From Hippasteria phrygiana (taxonomy: Eukaryota > Echinodermata > Asteroidea > Valvatida > Goniasteridae): DNA of 64,000 bases. Within the stretch, counting starts at the first letter, position 1. The number at the start of each line of letters is the position of its first letter. The stretch is taken from assembly GCA_037893225.1 (NCBI GenBank), contig JAZGUH010000255.1, positions 682,001-746,000 on the forward strand, read 5' to 3'. Below the pieces are notes generated by a model that saw only the letters and a list, made by a program, of their open reading frames with translations, was not told the origin of the DNA and ran no database searches. This document shows, one piece after another, positions 39,097 through 53,397 of this stretch. Position numbers and translations under genes: made by a program.

Positions 39097-41512
39097 CAAT
39101 GATTGTAACATGTAGCGCCAGATCTAAGCTATCCATGCATGTCAAAATTACTGCATTTGGTTGATATTTCATGCAATTATGAATGAGTAAAGCAAGTCAT
39201 ACCCCAGGGAATTTGACAGGCATGGAGCAATAAATAAAAGGTAATATGCACACAGATGGTGGCCGGGAAGAAAATAAACATTGCGAGGTTTGAATTTTCT
39301 CCACAAGTGTTAACTCTAAGAAGCCGCCGATAATTGCAACATGTAGGGCCATATCTAAGCTATCCATACATGTCAAAATTACTGTATTTGGTTGATATTT
39401 CATGCAATTATGAATGAGTAAAGCAAGTCATACCCCAGGGAATTTGACAGGCATGGAGCAATAAATAGACGGTAATATGTACACAGATGTTGGCCGGAAA
39501 GAAAATAAACATTGCGAGGTTTGAATTTTCTCCACAAGTGTGAACTCTAAGAAGCCGCCGATGATTGCAACATGTAGCGCCAGATCTAAGCTATCCATAC
39601 ATGTCAAAAATACTGCATTTGGTTGATATTTCATGCAATTATGAATGAGTAAAGCAAGTCCATACCCCAGGGAATTTGACATGCATGGAGCAATAAATAG
39701 ACGGTAACATGTACACAGATGTTGGCCGGAAAGAAAATAAACATTGCGAGGTTTGAATTTTCTCTACAAGTTTTAACTCTGGGAAGCCGCCGATGATTGC
39801 AACATGTAGCGCCAGATCTAAGCTATACATACATGTCAAAATTACTGCATTTGGTTGATATTTCATGCAATTATGAATGAGTAAAGCAAGTCATACCCCA
39901 GGGAATTTGACAGGCATGGAGCAATAAATAAAAGGTAATATGCACACAGATGTTGGCCGGAAAGAAAATAAACATTGCGAGGTTTGAATTTTCTCCACAA
40001 GTTTGAACTCTAAGAAGCCGCCGATGATTGCAACATGTAGCGCCAGATCTAAGCTATCCATACATGTCAAAATTACTGCATTTGGTTGATATTTCATGCA
40101 ATTATGAATGAGTAAAGCAAGTCCATACCCCAGGGAATTTGACATGTATGGAGCAATAAATAGACGGTAACATGTACACAGATGTTGGCCGGAAAGAAGA
40201 TAAACATTGCGAGGTTTGAATTTTCTCTACAAGTTTTAACTCTGGGAAGCCGCCGATGATTGCAACATGTAGCGCCAGATCTAAGCTATCCATACATGTC
40301 AAAATTACTGCATTTGGTTGATATTTCATGCAATTATGAATGAGTAAAGCAAGTCCATACCCCAGGGAATTTGACAGGCATGGAGCAATAAATAAAAGGT
40401 AATCTGCACACAGATGGTGGCCGGGAAGAAAATAAACATTGCGAGGTTTGAATTTTCTCCACAAGTGTTAACTCTAAGAAGCCGCCGATAATTGCAACAT
40501 GTAGCGCCATATCTAAGCTATCCATACATGTCAAAATTACTGTATTTGGTTGATATTTCATGCAATTATGAATGAGTAAAGCAAGTCCATACCCCAGGGA
40601 ATTTGACATGCATGGAGCAATAAATAGACGGTAATATGTACACAGATGTTGGCCGGAAAGAAAATAAACATTGCGAGGTTTGAATTTTCTCCACAAGTTT
40701 GAACTCTAAGAAGCCGCCGATGATTGCAACATGTAGCGCCAGATCTAAGCTATCCATACATGTCAAAATTACTGCATTTGGTTGATATTTCATGCAATTA
40801 TGAATGAGTAAAGCAAGTCCATACCCCAGGGAATTTGACAGGCATGGAGCAATAAATAAAAGGTAATGTGCACACAGATGGTGGCCGGGAAGAAAATAAA
40901 CATTGCGAGGTTTGAATTTTTTCCACAAGTGTTAACTCTAAGAAGCCGCCGATAATTGCAACATGTAGCGCCATATCTAAGCTATCCATACATGTCAAAA
41001 TTACTGTATTTGGTTGATATTTCATGCAATTATGAATGAGTAAAGCAAGTCAAACCCCAGGGAATTTGACAGGCATGGAGCAATAAATAGAAGGTAATAT
41101 GCACACAGATGTTGGCCGGAAAGAAAATAAACATTGCGAGGTTTGAATTTTCTCCACAAGTGTTAACTCTAAGAAGCCGCCGATAATTGCAACATGTAGC
41201 GCCAGATCTAAGCTATCCATACATGTCAAAATTACTGAATTTTGTTGATATTTCATGCAATTATGAATGAGTAAAGCAAGTCCATACCCCAGGGAATTTG
41301 ACATGTATGGAGCAATAAATAGACGGTAACATGTACACAGATGTTGGCCGGAAAGAAAATAAACATTGCGAGGTTTGAATTTTCTCTACAAGTTTTAACT
41401 CTGGGAAGCTGCCGATGATTGCAACATGTAGCGCCAGATCTAAGCTATACATACATGTCAAAATTACTGCATTTGGTTGATATTTCATGCAATTATGAAT
41501 GAGTAAAGCAAG
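37344..41512. repeat. 4.17-kb segment copied 18,956 bp downstream (source or partner)
   Basis: This segment matches 56300-60468 with an offset of 18,956 bp. It includes the same order of B, C, A'', B, A', C(gctgccg), marked B with caatgattgtaac (39097), A, B, C, chimeric A/B, C, A'', B, A', D and C. The one difference I noticed is gaaga at about 40199 versus gaaaa at 59155. Both ends fall at single-C/two-C indels or at a switch of module. Direction of copying cannot be told. Confidence 0.85.
39891..40145. repeat. Chimeric A/B monomer, copy 1 of 4
   Basis: The copy begins as A (aataaaagg, taatatgcac) and continues as B (gatgttggccggaaag, aagtttgaactc, gatgattg). The switch falls within the few bases around cacacagatg at about 39944-39951. 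It replaces the usual A then B pair by a single monomer, shortening the HOR by 231 bp. The same junction recurs at about 41976-42230, 58847-59101 and 63018-63272. Confidence 0.82.
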
Positions 41513-43319
41513 TCATACCCCAGGGAATTTGACAGGCATGGAGCAATAAATAGACGGTAATATGTACACAGATGTTGGCCGGAAAGAAAATAAACATTGC
41601 GAGGTTTGAATTTTCTCCACAAGTGTGAACTCTAAGAAGCCGCCGATGATTGCAACATGTAGCGCCAGATCTAAGCTATCCATACATGTCAAAAATACTG
41701 CATTTGGTTGATATTTCATGCAATTATGAATGAGTAAAGCAAGTCCATACCCCAGGGAATTTGACATGCATGGAGCAATAAATAGACGGTAACATGTACA
41801 CAGATGTTGGCCGGAAAGAAAATAAACATTGCGAGGTTTGAATTTTCTCTACAAGTTTTAACTCTGGGAAGCCGCCGATGATTGCAACATGTAGCGCCAG
41901 ATCTAAGCTATACATACATGTCAAAATTACTGCATTTGGTTGATATTTCATGCAATTATGAATGAGTAAAGCAAGTCATACCCCAGGGAATTTGACAGGC
42001 ATGGAGCAATAAATAAAAGGTAATATGCACACAGATGTTGGCCGGAAAGAAAATAAACATTGCGAGGTTTGAATTTTCTCCACAAGTTTGAACTCTAAGA
42101 AGCCGCCGATGATTGCAACATGTAGCGCCAGATCTAAGCTATCCATACATGTCAAAATTACTGCATTTGGTTGATATTTCATGCAATTATGAATGAGTAA
42201 AGCAAGTCCATACCCCAGGGAATTTGACATGTATGGAGCAATAAATAGACGGTAACATGTACACAGATGTTGGCCGGAAAGAAAATAAACATTGCGAGGT
42301 TTGAATTTTCTCTACAAGTTTTAACTCTGGGAAGCCGCCGATGATTGCAACATGTAGCGCCAGATCTAAGCTATCCATACATGTCAAAATTACTGCATTT
42401 GGTTGATATTTCATGCAATTATGAATGAGTAAAGCAAGTCCATACCCCAGGGAATTTGACAGGCATGGAGCAATAAATAAAAGGTAATCTGCACACAGAT
42501 GGTGGCCGGGAAGAAAATAAACATTGCGAGGTTTGAATTTTCTCCACAAGTGTTAACTCTAAGAAGCCGCCGATAATTGCAACATGTAGCGCCATATCTA
42601 AGCTATCCATACATGTCAAAATTACTGTATTTGGTTGATATTTCATGCAATTATGAATGAGTAAAGCAAGTCCATACCCCAGGGAATTTGACATGCATGG
42701 AGCAATAAATAGACGGTAATATGTACACAGATGTTGGCCGGAAAGAAAATAAACATTGCGAGGTTTGAATTTTCTCCACAAGTTTGAACTCTAAGAAGCC
42801 GCCGATGATTGCAACATGTAGCGCCAGATCTAAGCTATCCATACATGTCAAAATTACTGCATTTGGTTGATATTTCATGCAATTATGAATGAGTAAAGCA
42901 AGTCCATACCCCAGGGAATTTGACAGGCATGGAGCAATAAATAAAAGGTAATGTGCACACAGATGGTGGCCGGGAAGAAAATAAACATTGCGAGGTTTGA
43001 ATTTTTTCCACAAGTGTTAACTCTAAGAAGCCGCCGATAATTGCAACATGTAGCGCCATATCTAAGCTATCCATACATGTCAAAATTACTGTATTTGGTT
43101 GATATTTCATGCAATTATGAATGAGTAAAGCAAGTCAAACCCCAGGGAATTTGACAGGCATGGAGCAATAAATAGAAGGTAATATGCACACAGATGTTGG
43201 CCGGAAAGAAAATAAACATTGCGAGGTTTGAATTTTCTCCACAAGTGTTAACTCTAAGAAGCCGCCGATAATTGCAACATGTAGCGCCAGATCTAAGCTA
43301 TCCATACATGTCAAAATTA
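41235..43319. repeat. 9-monomer HOR unit, 2,085 bp, D-to-D
   Basis: Measured between the D-type markers ctgaattttg at 41235 and ctgaagtttg at 43320. The order is C(gctgccg), B(gtgtgaac), C, chimeric A/B, C(tgtatgg), A'' (taatctgcac), B, A' (taatgtgcac), D. The D marker at 43320 has a private T to G change (gaagttt). Confidence 0.8.
41976..42230. repeat. Chimeric A/B monomer, copy 2 of 4
   Basis: The junction matches that at 39891-40145: aataaaagg and taatatgcac lead directly into gatgttggccggaaag. It lies between a C monomer and a C monomer with tgtatgg, as in the other copies. Further copies at 58847-59101 and 63018-63272 show that the recombinant has been amplified as part of the HOR. Confidence 0.82.
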
Positions 43320-46098
43320 CTGAAGTTTGTTGATATTTCATGCAATTATGAATGAGTAAAGCAAGTCCATACCCCAGGGAATTTGACATGTATGGAGCAA
43401 TAAATAGACGGTAACATGTACACAGATGTTGGCCGGAAAGAAAATAAACATTGCGAGGTTTGAATTTTCTCTACAAGTTTTAACTCTGGGAAGCTGCCGA
43501 TGATTGCAACATGTAGCGCCAGATCTAAGCTATACATACATGTCAAAATTACTGCATTTGGTTGATATTTCATGCAATTATGAATGAGTAAAGCAAGTCC
43601 ATACCCCAGGGAATTTGACATGCATGGAGCAATAAATAGACGGTAATATGTACACAGATGTTGGCCGGAAAGAAAATAAACATTGCGAGGTTTGAATTTT
43701 CTCCACAAGTTTGAACTCTAAGAAGCCGCCGATGATTGCAACATGTAGCGCCAGATCTAAGCTATCCATACATGTCAAAATTACTGCATTTGGTTGATAT
43801 TTCATGCAATTATGAATGAGTAAAGCAAGTCATACCCCAGGGAATTTGACAGGCATGGAGCAATAAATAAAAGGTAATATGCACACAGATGGTGGCCGGG
43901 AAGAAAATAAACATTGCGAGGTTCGAATTTTCTCCACAAGTGTTAACTCTAAGAAGCCGCCGATAATTGCAACATGTAGGGCCATATCTAAGCTATCCAT
44001 ACATGTCAAAATTACTGTATTTGGTTGATATTTCATGCAATTATGAATGAGTAAAGCAAGTCATACCCCAGGGAATTTGACAGGCATGGAGCAATAAATA
44101 GACGGTAATATGTACACAGATGTTGGCCGGAAAGAAAATAAACATTGCGAGGTTTGAATTTTCTCCACAAGTGTGAACTCTAAGAAGCCGCCGATGATTG
44201 CAACATGTAGCGCCAGATCTAAGCTATCCATACATGTCAAAAATACTGCATTTGGTTGATATTTCATGCAATTATGAATGAGTAAAGCAAGTCCATACCC
44301 CAGGGAATTTGACATGCATGGAGCAATAAATAGACGGTAACATGTACACAGATGTTGGCCGGAAAGAAAATAAACATTGCGAGGTTTGAATTTTCTCTAC
44401 AAGTTTTAACTCTGGGAAGCCGCCGATGATTGCAACATGTAGCGCCAGATCTAAGCTATACATACATGTCAAAATTACTGCATTTGGTTGATATTTCATG
44501 CAATTATGAATGAGTAAAGCAAGTCATACCCCAGGGAATTTGACAGGCATGGAGCAATAAATAAAAGGTAATATGCACACAGATGGTGGCCGGGAAGAAA
44601 ATAAACATTGCGAGGTTTGAATTTTCTCCACAAGTGTTAACTCTAAGAAGCCGCCGATAATTGCAACATGTAGCGCCATATCTAAGCTATCCATACATGT
44701 CAAAATTACTGTATTTGGTTGATATTTCATGCAATTATGAATGAGTAAAGCAAGTCATACCCCAGGGAATTTGACAGGCATGGAGCAATAAATAGACGGT
44801 AATATGTACACAGATGTTGGCCGGAAAGAAAATAAACATTGCGAGGTTTGAATTTTCTCCACAAGTTTGAACTCTAAGAAGCCGCCGATGATTGCAACAT
44901 GTAGCGCCAGATCTAAGCTATCCATACATGTCAAAATTACTGCATTTGGTTGATATTTCATGCAATTATGAATGAGTAAAGCAAGTCCATACCCCAGGGA
45001 ATTTGACATGTATGGAGCAATAAATAGACGGTAACATGTACACAGATGTTGGCCGGAAAGAAAATAAACATTGCGAGGTTTGAATTTTCTCTACAAGTTT
45101 TAACTCTGGGAAGCCGCCGATGATTGCAACATGTAGCGCCAGATCTAAGCTATCCATACATGTCAAAATTACTGCATTTGGTTGATATTTCATGCAATTA
45201 TGAATGAGTAAAGCAAGTCCATACCCCAGGGAATTTGACAGGCATGGAGCAATAAATAAAAGGTAATCTGCACACAGATGGTGGCCGGGAAGAAAATAAA
45301 CATTGCGAGGTTTGAATTTTCTCCACAAGTGTTAACTCTAAGAAGCCGCCGATAATTGCAACATGTAGCGCCATATCTAAGCTATCCATACATGTCAAAA
45401 TTACTGTATTTGGTTGATATTTCATGCAATTATGAATGAGTAAAGCAAGTCCATACCCCAGGGAATTTGACATGCATGGAGCAATAAATAGACGGTAATA
45501 TGTACACAGATGTTGGCCGGAAAGAAAATAAACATTGCGAGGTTTGAATTTTCTCCACAAGTTTGAACTCTAAGAAGCCGCCGATGATTGCAACATGTAG
45601 CGCCAGATCTAAGCTATCCATACATGTCAAAATTACTGCATTTGGTTGATATTTCATGCAATTATGAATGAGTAAAGCAAGTCCATACCCCAGGGAATTT
45701 GACAGGCATGGAGCAATAAATAAAAGGTAATGTGCACACAGATGGTGGCCGGGAAGAAAATAAACATTGCGAGGTTTGAATTTTTTCCACAAGTGTTAAC
45801 TCTAAGAAGCCGCCGATAATTGCAACATGTAGCGCCATATCTAAGCTATCCATACATGTCAAAATTACTGTATTTGGTTGATATTTCATGCAATTATGAA
45901 TGAGTAAAGCAAGTCAAACCCCAGGGAATTTGACAGGCATGGAGCAATAAATAGAAGGTAATATGCACACAGATGTTGGCCGGAAAGAAAATAAACATTG
46001 CGAGGTTTGAATTTTCTCCACAAGTGTTAACTCTAAGAAGCCGCCGATAATTGCAACATGTAGCGCCAGATCTAAGCTATCCATACATGTCAAAATTA
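43320..46098. repeat. 12-monomer HOR unit, 2,779 bp, D-to-D
   Basis: Lies between the D markers at 43320 and 46099. The order is C(gctgccg), B, A(tagggcc), B(gtgtgaac), C, A, B, C(tgtatgg), A'', B, A', D. Compared with the preceding 9-mer it has an extra B and A near its start and a separate A and B where the 9-mer has the chimera. A private gaggttcgaatt at about 43920 is the only ttcg I noticed in the array. Confidence 0.8.
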
Positions 46099-47468
46099 CT
46101 GAATTTTGTTGATATTTCATGCAATTATGAATGAGTAAAGCAAGTCCATACCCCAGGGAATTTGACATGTATGGAGCAATAAATAGACGGTAACATGTAC
46201 ACAGATGTTGGCCGGAAAGAAAATAAACATTGCGAGGTTTGAATTTTCTCTACAAGTTTTAACTCTGGGAAGCTGCCGATGATTGCAACATGTAGCGCCA
46301 GATCTAAGCTATACATACATGTCAAAATTACTGCATTTGGTTGATATTTCATGCAATTATGAATGAGTAAAGCAAGTCCATACCCCAGGGAATTTGACAT
46401 GCATGGAGCAATAAATAGACGGTAATATGTACACAGATGTTGGCCGGAAAGAAAATAAACATTGCGAGGTTTGAATTTTCTCCACAAGTTTGAACTCTAA
46501 GAAGCCGCCGATGATTGCAACATGTAGCGCCAGATCTAAGCTATCCATGCATGTCAAAATTACTGCATTTGGTTGATATTTCATGCAATTATGAATGAGT
46601 AAAGCAAGTCATACCCCAGGGAATTTGACAGGCATGGAGCAATAAATAAAAGGTAATATGCACACAGATGGTGGCCGGGAAGAAAATAAACATTGCGAGG
46701 TTTGAATTTTCTCCACAAGTGTTAACTCTAAGAAGCCGCCGATAATTGCAACATGTAGGGCCATATCTAAGCTATCCATACATGTCAAAATTACTGTATT
46801 TGGTTGATATTTCATGCAATTATGAATGAGTAAAGCAAGTCATACCCCAGGGAATTTGACAGGCATGGAGCAATAAATAGACGGTAATATGTACACAGAT
46901 GTTGGCCGGAAAGAAAATAAACATTGCGAGGTTTGAATTTTCTCCACAAGTTTGAACTCTAAGAAGCCGCCGATGATTGCAACATGTAGCGCCAGATCTA
47001 AGCTATCCATACATGTCAAAATTACTGCATTTGGTTGATATTTCATGCAATTATGAATGAGTAAAGCAAGTCCATACCCCAGGGAATTTGACAGGCATGG
47101 AGCAATAAATAAAAGGTAATATGCACACAGATGGTGGCCGGGAAGAAAATAAACATTGCGAGGTTTGAATTTTCTCCACAAGTGTTAACTCTAAGAAGCC
47201 GCCGATAATTGCAACATGTAGCGCCAGATCTAAGCTATCCATACATGTCAAAATTACTGAATTTTGTTGATATTTCATGCAATTATGAATGAGTAAAGCA
47301 AGTCCATACCCCAGGGAATTTGACATGTATGGAGCAATAAATAGACGGTAACATGTACACAGATGTTGGCCGGAAAGAAAATAAACATTGCGAGGTTTGA
47401 ATTTTCTCTACAAGTTTTAACTCTGGGAAGCCGCCGATGATTGCAACATGTAGCGCCAGATCTAAGCT

Positions 47469-47474
47469 ATCGAT
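47469..47474. other. ATCGAT, apparently unique in the array
   Basis: Here the monomer end reads gctatcgatac, where all other copies I saw have gctatccatac or gctatacatac. The C to G change creates an ATCGAT (ClaI-type) hexamer that I noticed nowhere else in the window. It is useful as a single-copy landmark for anchoring long reads. Confidence 0.75.
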
Positions 47475-49000
47475 ACATGTCAAAATTACTGCATTTGGTT
47501 GATATTTCATGCAATTATGAATGAGTAAAGCAAGTCCATACCCCAGGGAATTTGACAGGCATGGAGCAATAAATAAAAGGTAATCTGCACACAGATGGTG
47601 GCCGGGAAGAAAATAAACATTGCCAGGTTTGAATTTTCTCCACAAGTTTGAACTCTAAGAAGCCGCCGATGATTGCAACATGTAGCGCCAGATCTAAGCT
47701 ATCCATACATGTCAAAATTACTGCATTTGGTTGATATTTCATGCAATTATGAATGAGTAAAGCAAGTCCATACCCCAGGGAATTTGACAGGCATGGAGCA
47801 ATAAATAAAAGGTAATATGCACACAGATGGTGGCCGGGAAGAAAATAAACATTGCGAGGTTTGAATTTTCTCCACAAGTGTTAACTCTAAGAAGCCGCCG
47901 ATAATTGCAACATGTAGCGCCATATCTAAGCTATCCATACATGTCAAAATTACTGTATTTGGTTGATATTTCATGCAATTATGAATGAGTAAAGCAAGTC
48001 ATACCCCAGGGAATTTGACAGGCATGGAGCAATAAATAAAAGGTAATATGCACACAGATGGTGGCCGGGAAGAAAATAAACATTGCGAGGTTTGAATTTT
48101 CTCCACAAGTGTTAACTCTAAGAAGCCGCCGATAATTGCAACATGTATCGCCATATCTAAGCTATCCATACATGTCAAAATTACTGTATTTGGTTGATAT
48201 TTCATGCAATTATGAATGAGTAAAGCAAGTCATACCCCAGGGAATTTGACAGGCATGGAGCAATAAATAGAAGGTAATATGTAAACAGATGTTGGCCGGA
48301 AAGAAAATAAACATTGCGAGGTTTGAATTTTCTCCACAAGTGTTAACTCTAAGAAGCCGCCGATAATTGCAACATGTAGCGCCAGATCTAAGCTATCCAT
48401 ACATGTCAAAATTACTGCATTTGGTTGATATTTCATGCAATTATGAATGAGTAAAGCAAGTCCATACCCCAGGGAATTTGACAGGCATGGAGCAATAAAT
48501 AAAAGGTAATCTGCACACAGATGGTGGCCGGGAAGAAAATAAACATTGCGAGGTTTGAATTTTCTCCACAAGTGTTAACTCTAAGAAGCCGCCGATAATT
48601 GCAACATGTAGCGCCAGATCTAAGCTATACATACATGTCAAAATTACTGCATTTGGTTGATATTTCATGCAATTATGAATGAGTAAAGCAAGTCCATACC
48701 CCAGGGAATTTGACATGCATGGAGCAATAAATAGACGGTAATATGTACACAGATGTTGGCCGGAAAGAAAATAAACATTGCGAGGTTTGAATTTTCTCCA
48801 CAAGTTTGAACTCTAAGAAGCCGCCGATGATTGCAACATGTAGCGCCAGATCTAAGCTATCCATACATGTCAAAATTACTGCATTTGGTTGATATTTCAT
48901 GCAATTATGAATGAGTAAAGCAAGTCCATACCCCAGGGAATTTGACAGGCATGGAGCAATAAATAAAAGGTAATATGCACACAGATGGTGGCCGGGAAGA

Positions 49001-52000
49001 AAATAAACATTGCGAGGTTTGAATTTTCTCCACAAGTGTTAACTCTAAGAAGCCGCCGATAATTGCAACATGTAGCGCCATATCTAAGCTATCCATACAT
49101 GTCAAAATTACTGTATTTGGTTGATATTTCATGCAATTATGAATGAGTAAAGCAAGTCATACCCCAGGGAATTTGACAGGCATGGAGCAATAAATAGAAG
49201 GTAATATGTACACAGATGTTGGCCGGAAAGAAAATAAACATTGCGAGGTTTGAATTTTCTCCACAAGTGTTAACTCTAAGAAGCCGCCGATAATTGCAAC
49301 ATGTAGCGCCAGATCTAAGCTATCCATACATGTCAAAATTACTGCATTTGGTTGCTATTTCATGCAATTATGAATGAGTAAAGCAAGTCCATACCCCAGG
49401 GAATTTGACAGGCATGGAGCAATAAATAAAAGGTAATATGCACACAGATGGTGGCCGGGAAGAAAATAAACATTGCGAGGTTTGAATTTTCTCCACAAGT
49501 GTTAACTCTAAGAAGCCGCCGATAATTGCAACATGTAGCGCCATATCTAAGCTATCCATACATGTCAAAATTACTGTATTTGGTTGATATTTCATGCAAT
49601 TATGAATGAGTAAAGCAAGTCATACCCCAGGGAATTTGACAGGCATGGAGCAATAAATAGAAGGTAATATGTAAACAGATGTTGGCCGGAAAGAAAATAA
49701 ACATTGCGAGGTTTGAATTTTCTCCACAAGTGTTAACTCTAAGAAGCCGCCGATAATTGCAACATGTAGCGCCATATCTAAGCTATCCATACATGTCAAA
49801 ATTACTGTATTTGGTTGATATTTCATGCAATTATGAATGAGTAAAGAAAGTCATACCCCAGGGAATTTGACAGGCATGGAGCAATAAATAGAAGGTAATA
49901 TGTACACAGATGTTGGCCGGAAAGAAAATAAACATTGCGAGGTTTGAATTTTCTCCACAAGTGTTAACTCTAAGAAGCCGCCGATAATTGCAACATGTAG
50001 CGCCAGATCTAAGCTATCCATACATGTCAAAATTACTGAATTTTGTTGATATTTCATGCAATTATGAATGAGTAAAGCAAGTCCATACCCCAGGGAATTT
50101 GACATGTATGGAGCAATAAATAGACGGTAACATGTACACAGATGTTGGCCGGAAAGAAAATAAACATTGCGAGGTTTGAATTTTCTCCACAAGTGTTAAC
50201 TCTAAGAAGCCGCCGATAATTGCAACATGTAGCGCCATATCTAAGCTATCCATACATGTCAAAATTACTGTATTTGGTTGATATTTCATGCAATTATGAA
50301 TGAGTAAAGCAAGTCATACCCCAGGGAATTTGACAGGCATGGAGCAATAAATAGACGGTAATATGTACACAGATGTTGGCCGGAAAGAAAATAAACATTG
50401 CGAGGTTTGAATTTTCTCCACAAGTTTGAACTCTAAGAAGCCGCCGATGATTGCAACATGTAGCGCCAGATCTAAGCTATCCATACATGTCAAAATTACT
50501 GCATTTGGTTGATATTTCATGCAATTATGAATGAGTAAAGCAAGTCATACCCCAGGGAATTTGACAGGCATGGAGCAATAAATAAAAGGTAATATGCACA
50601 CAGATGGTGGCCGGGAAGAAAATAAACATTGCGAGGTTTGAATTTTCTCCACAAGTGTTAACTCTAAGAAGCCGCCGATAATTGCAACATGTAGCGCCAT
50701 ATCTAAGCTATCCATACATGTCAAAATTACTGTATTTGGTTGATATTTCATGCAATTATGAATGAGTAAAGCAAGTCATGCCCCAGGGAATTTGACAGGC
50801 ATGGAGCAATAAATAGACGGTAATATGTACACAGATGTTGGCCGGAAAGAAAATAAACATTGCGAGGTTTGAATTTTCTCCACAAGTTTGAACTCTAAGA
50901 AGCCGCCGATGATTGCAACATGTAGCGCCAGATCTAAGCTATCCATACATGTCAAAATTACTGCATTTGGTTGACATTTCATGCAATTATGAATGAGTAA
51001 AGCAAGTCCATACCCCAGGGAATTTGACAGGCATGGAGCAATAAATAAAAGGTAATATGCACACAGATGGTGGCCGGGAAGAAAATAAACATTGCGAGGT
51101 TTGAATTTTCTCCACAAGTGTTAACTCTAAGAAGCCGCCGATAATTGCAACATGTAGGGCCATATCTAAGCTATCCATACATGTCAAAATTACTGTATTT
51201 GGTTGATATTTCATGCAATTATGAATGAGTAAAGCAAGTCATACCCCAGGGAATTTGACAGGCATGGAGCAATAAATAGACGGTAATATGTACACAGATG
51301 TTGGCCGGAAAGAAAATAAACATTGCGAGGTTTGAATTTTCTCCACAAGTGTGAACTCTAAGAAGCCGCCGATGATTGCAACATGTAGCGCCAGATCTAA
51401 GCTATCCATACATGTCAAAAATACTGCATTTGGTTGATATTTCATGCAATTATGAATGAGTAAAGCAAGTCCATACCCCAGGGAATTTGACATGCATGGA
51501 GCAATAAATAGACGGTAACATGTACACAGATGTTGGCCGGAAAGAAAATAAACATTGCGAGGTTTGAATTTTCTCTACAAGTTTTAACTCTGGGAAGCCG
51601 CCGATGATTGCAACATGTAGCGCCAGATCTAAGCTATACATACATGTCAAAATTACTGCATTTGGTTGATATTTCATGCAATTATGAATGAGTAAAGCAA
51701 GTCATACCCCAGGGAATTTGACAGGCATGGAGCAATAAATAAAAGGTAAATAAACATTGCGAGGTTTGAATTTTCTCCACAAGTGTTAACTCTAAGAAGC
51801 CGCCGATAATTGCAACATGTAGCGCCATATCTAAGCTATCCATACATGTCAAAATTACTGTATTTGGTTGATATTTCATGCAATTATGAATGAGTAAAGC
51901 AAGTCATACCCCAGGGAATTTGACAGGCATGGAGCAATAAATAGAAGGTAATATGTACACAGATGTTGGCCGGAAAGAAAATAAACATTGCGAGGTTTGA

Positions 52001-53397
52001 ATTTTCTCCACAAGTGTTAACTCTAAGAAGCCGCCGATAATTGCAACATGTAGCGCCAGATCTAAGCTATCCATACATGTCAAAATTACTGCATTTGGTT
52101 GCTATTTCATGCAATTATGAATGAGTAAAGCAAGTCCATACCCCAGGGAATTTGACAGGCATGGAGCAATAAATAAAAGGTAATATGCACACAGATGGTG
52201 GCCGGGAAGAAAATAAACATTGCGAGGTTTGAATTTTCTCCACAAGTGTTAACTCTAAGAAGCCGCCGATAATTGCAACATGTAGCGCCATATCTAAGCT
52301 ATCCATACATGTCAAAATTACTGTATTTGGTTGATATTTCATGCAATTATGAATGAGTAAAGCAAGTCATACCCCAGGGAATTTGACAGGCATGGAGCAA
52401 TAAATAGAAGGTAATATGTAAACAGATGTTGGCCGGAAAGAAAATAAACATTGCGAGGTTTGAATTTTCTCCACAAGTGTTAACTCTAAGAAGCCGCCGA
52501 TAATTGCAACATGTAGCGCCATATCTAAGCTATCCATACATGTCAAAATTACTGTATTTGGTTGATATTTCATGCAATTATGAATGAGTAAAGAAAGTCA
52601 TACCCCAGGGAATTTGACAGGCATGGAGCAATAAATAGAAGGTAATATGTACACAGATGTTGGCCGGAAAGAAAATAAACATTGCGAGGTTTGAATTTTC
52701 TCCACAAGTGTTAACTCTAAGAAGCCGCCGATAATTGCAACATGTAGCGCCAGATCTAAGCTATCCATACATGTCAAAATTACTGAATTTTGTTGATATT
52801 TCATGCAATTATGAATGAGTAAAGCAAGTCCATACCCCAGGGAATTTGACATGTATGGAGCAATAAATAGACGGTAACATGTACACAGATGTTGGCCGGA
52901 AAGAAAATAAACATTGCGAGGTTTGAATTTTCTCCACAAGTGTTAACTCTAAGAAGCCGCCGATAATTGCAACATGTAGCGCCATATCTAAGCTATCCAT
53001 ACATGTCAAAATTACTGTATTTGGTTGATATTTCATGCAATTATGAATGAGTAAAGCAAGTCATACCCCAGGGAATTTGACAGGCATGGAGCAATAAATA
53101 GACGGTAATATGTACACAGATGTTGGCCGGAAAGAAAATAAACATTGCGAGGTTTGAATTTTCTCCACAAGTTTGAACTCTAAGAAGCCGCCGATAATTG
53201 CAACATGTAGCGCCAGATCTAAGCTATCCATACATGTCAAAATTACTGCATTTGGTTGATATTTCATGCAATTATGAATGAGTAAAGCAAGTCATACCCC
53301 AGGGAATTTGACAGGCATGGAGCAATAAATAAAAGGTAATATGCACACAGATGGTGGCCGGGAAGAAAATAAACATTGCGAGGTTTGAATTTTCTCC
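49001..53397. repeat. 2,747-bp-offset duplication beginning at a 29-bp deletion
   Basis: Positions 49001-50650 match 51748-53397 with an offset of 2,747 bp. Shared private markers are ggttgctattt, agaaagtc, taatatgtaaac and the C/A chimera. The one difference I noticed is gatgatt versus gataatt at 50449/53196. The left end of the second copy coincides with the 29-bp internal deletion at about 51747. The right end is gtgttaac versus tttgaac near 50651/53398. Confidence 0.83.
51643..51844. repeat. Truncated 202-bp A monomer (29-bp internal deletion)
   Basis: Anchor-to-anchor length is 202 bp (51643 to 51845), against 231 for a normal A. The sequence runs aaaaggtaa directly into ataaacattg. The missing piece covers the taatatgcac, ggtggccggg and gaagaaa stretch. 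A-rich sequence on both sides of the joint leaves its exact position ambiguous by a few bases. This is the only large internal deletion seen in about 276 monomers. Confidence 0.92.
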
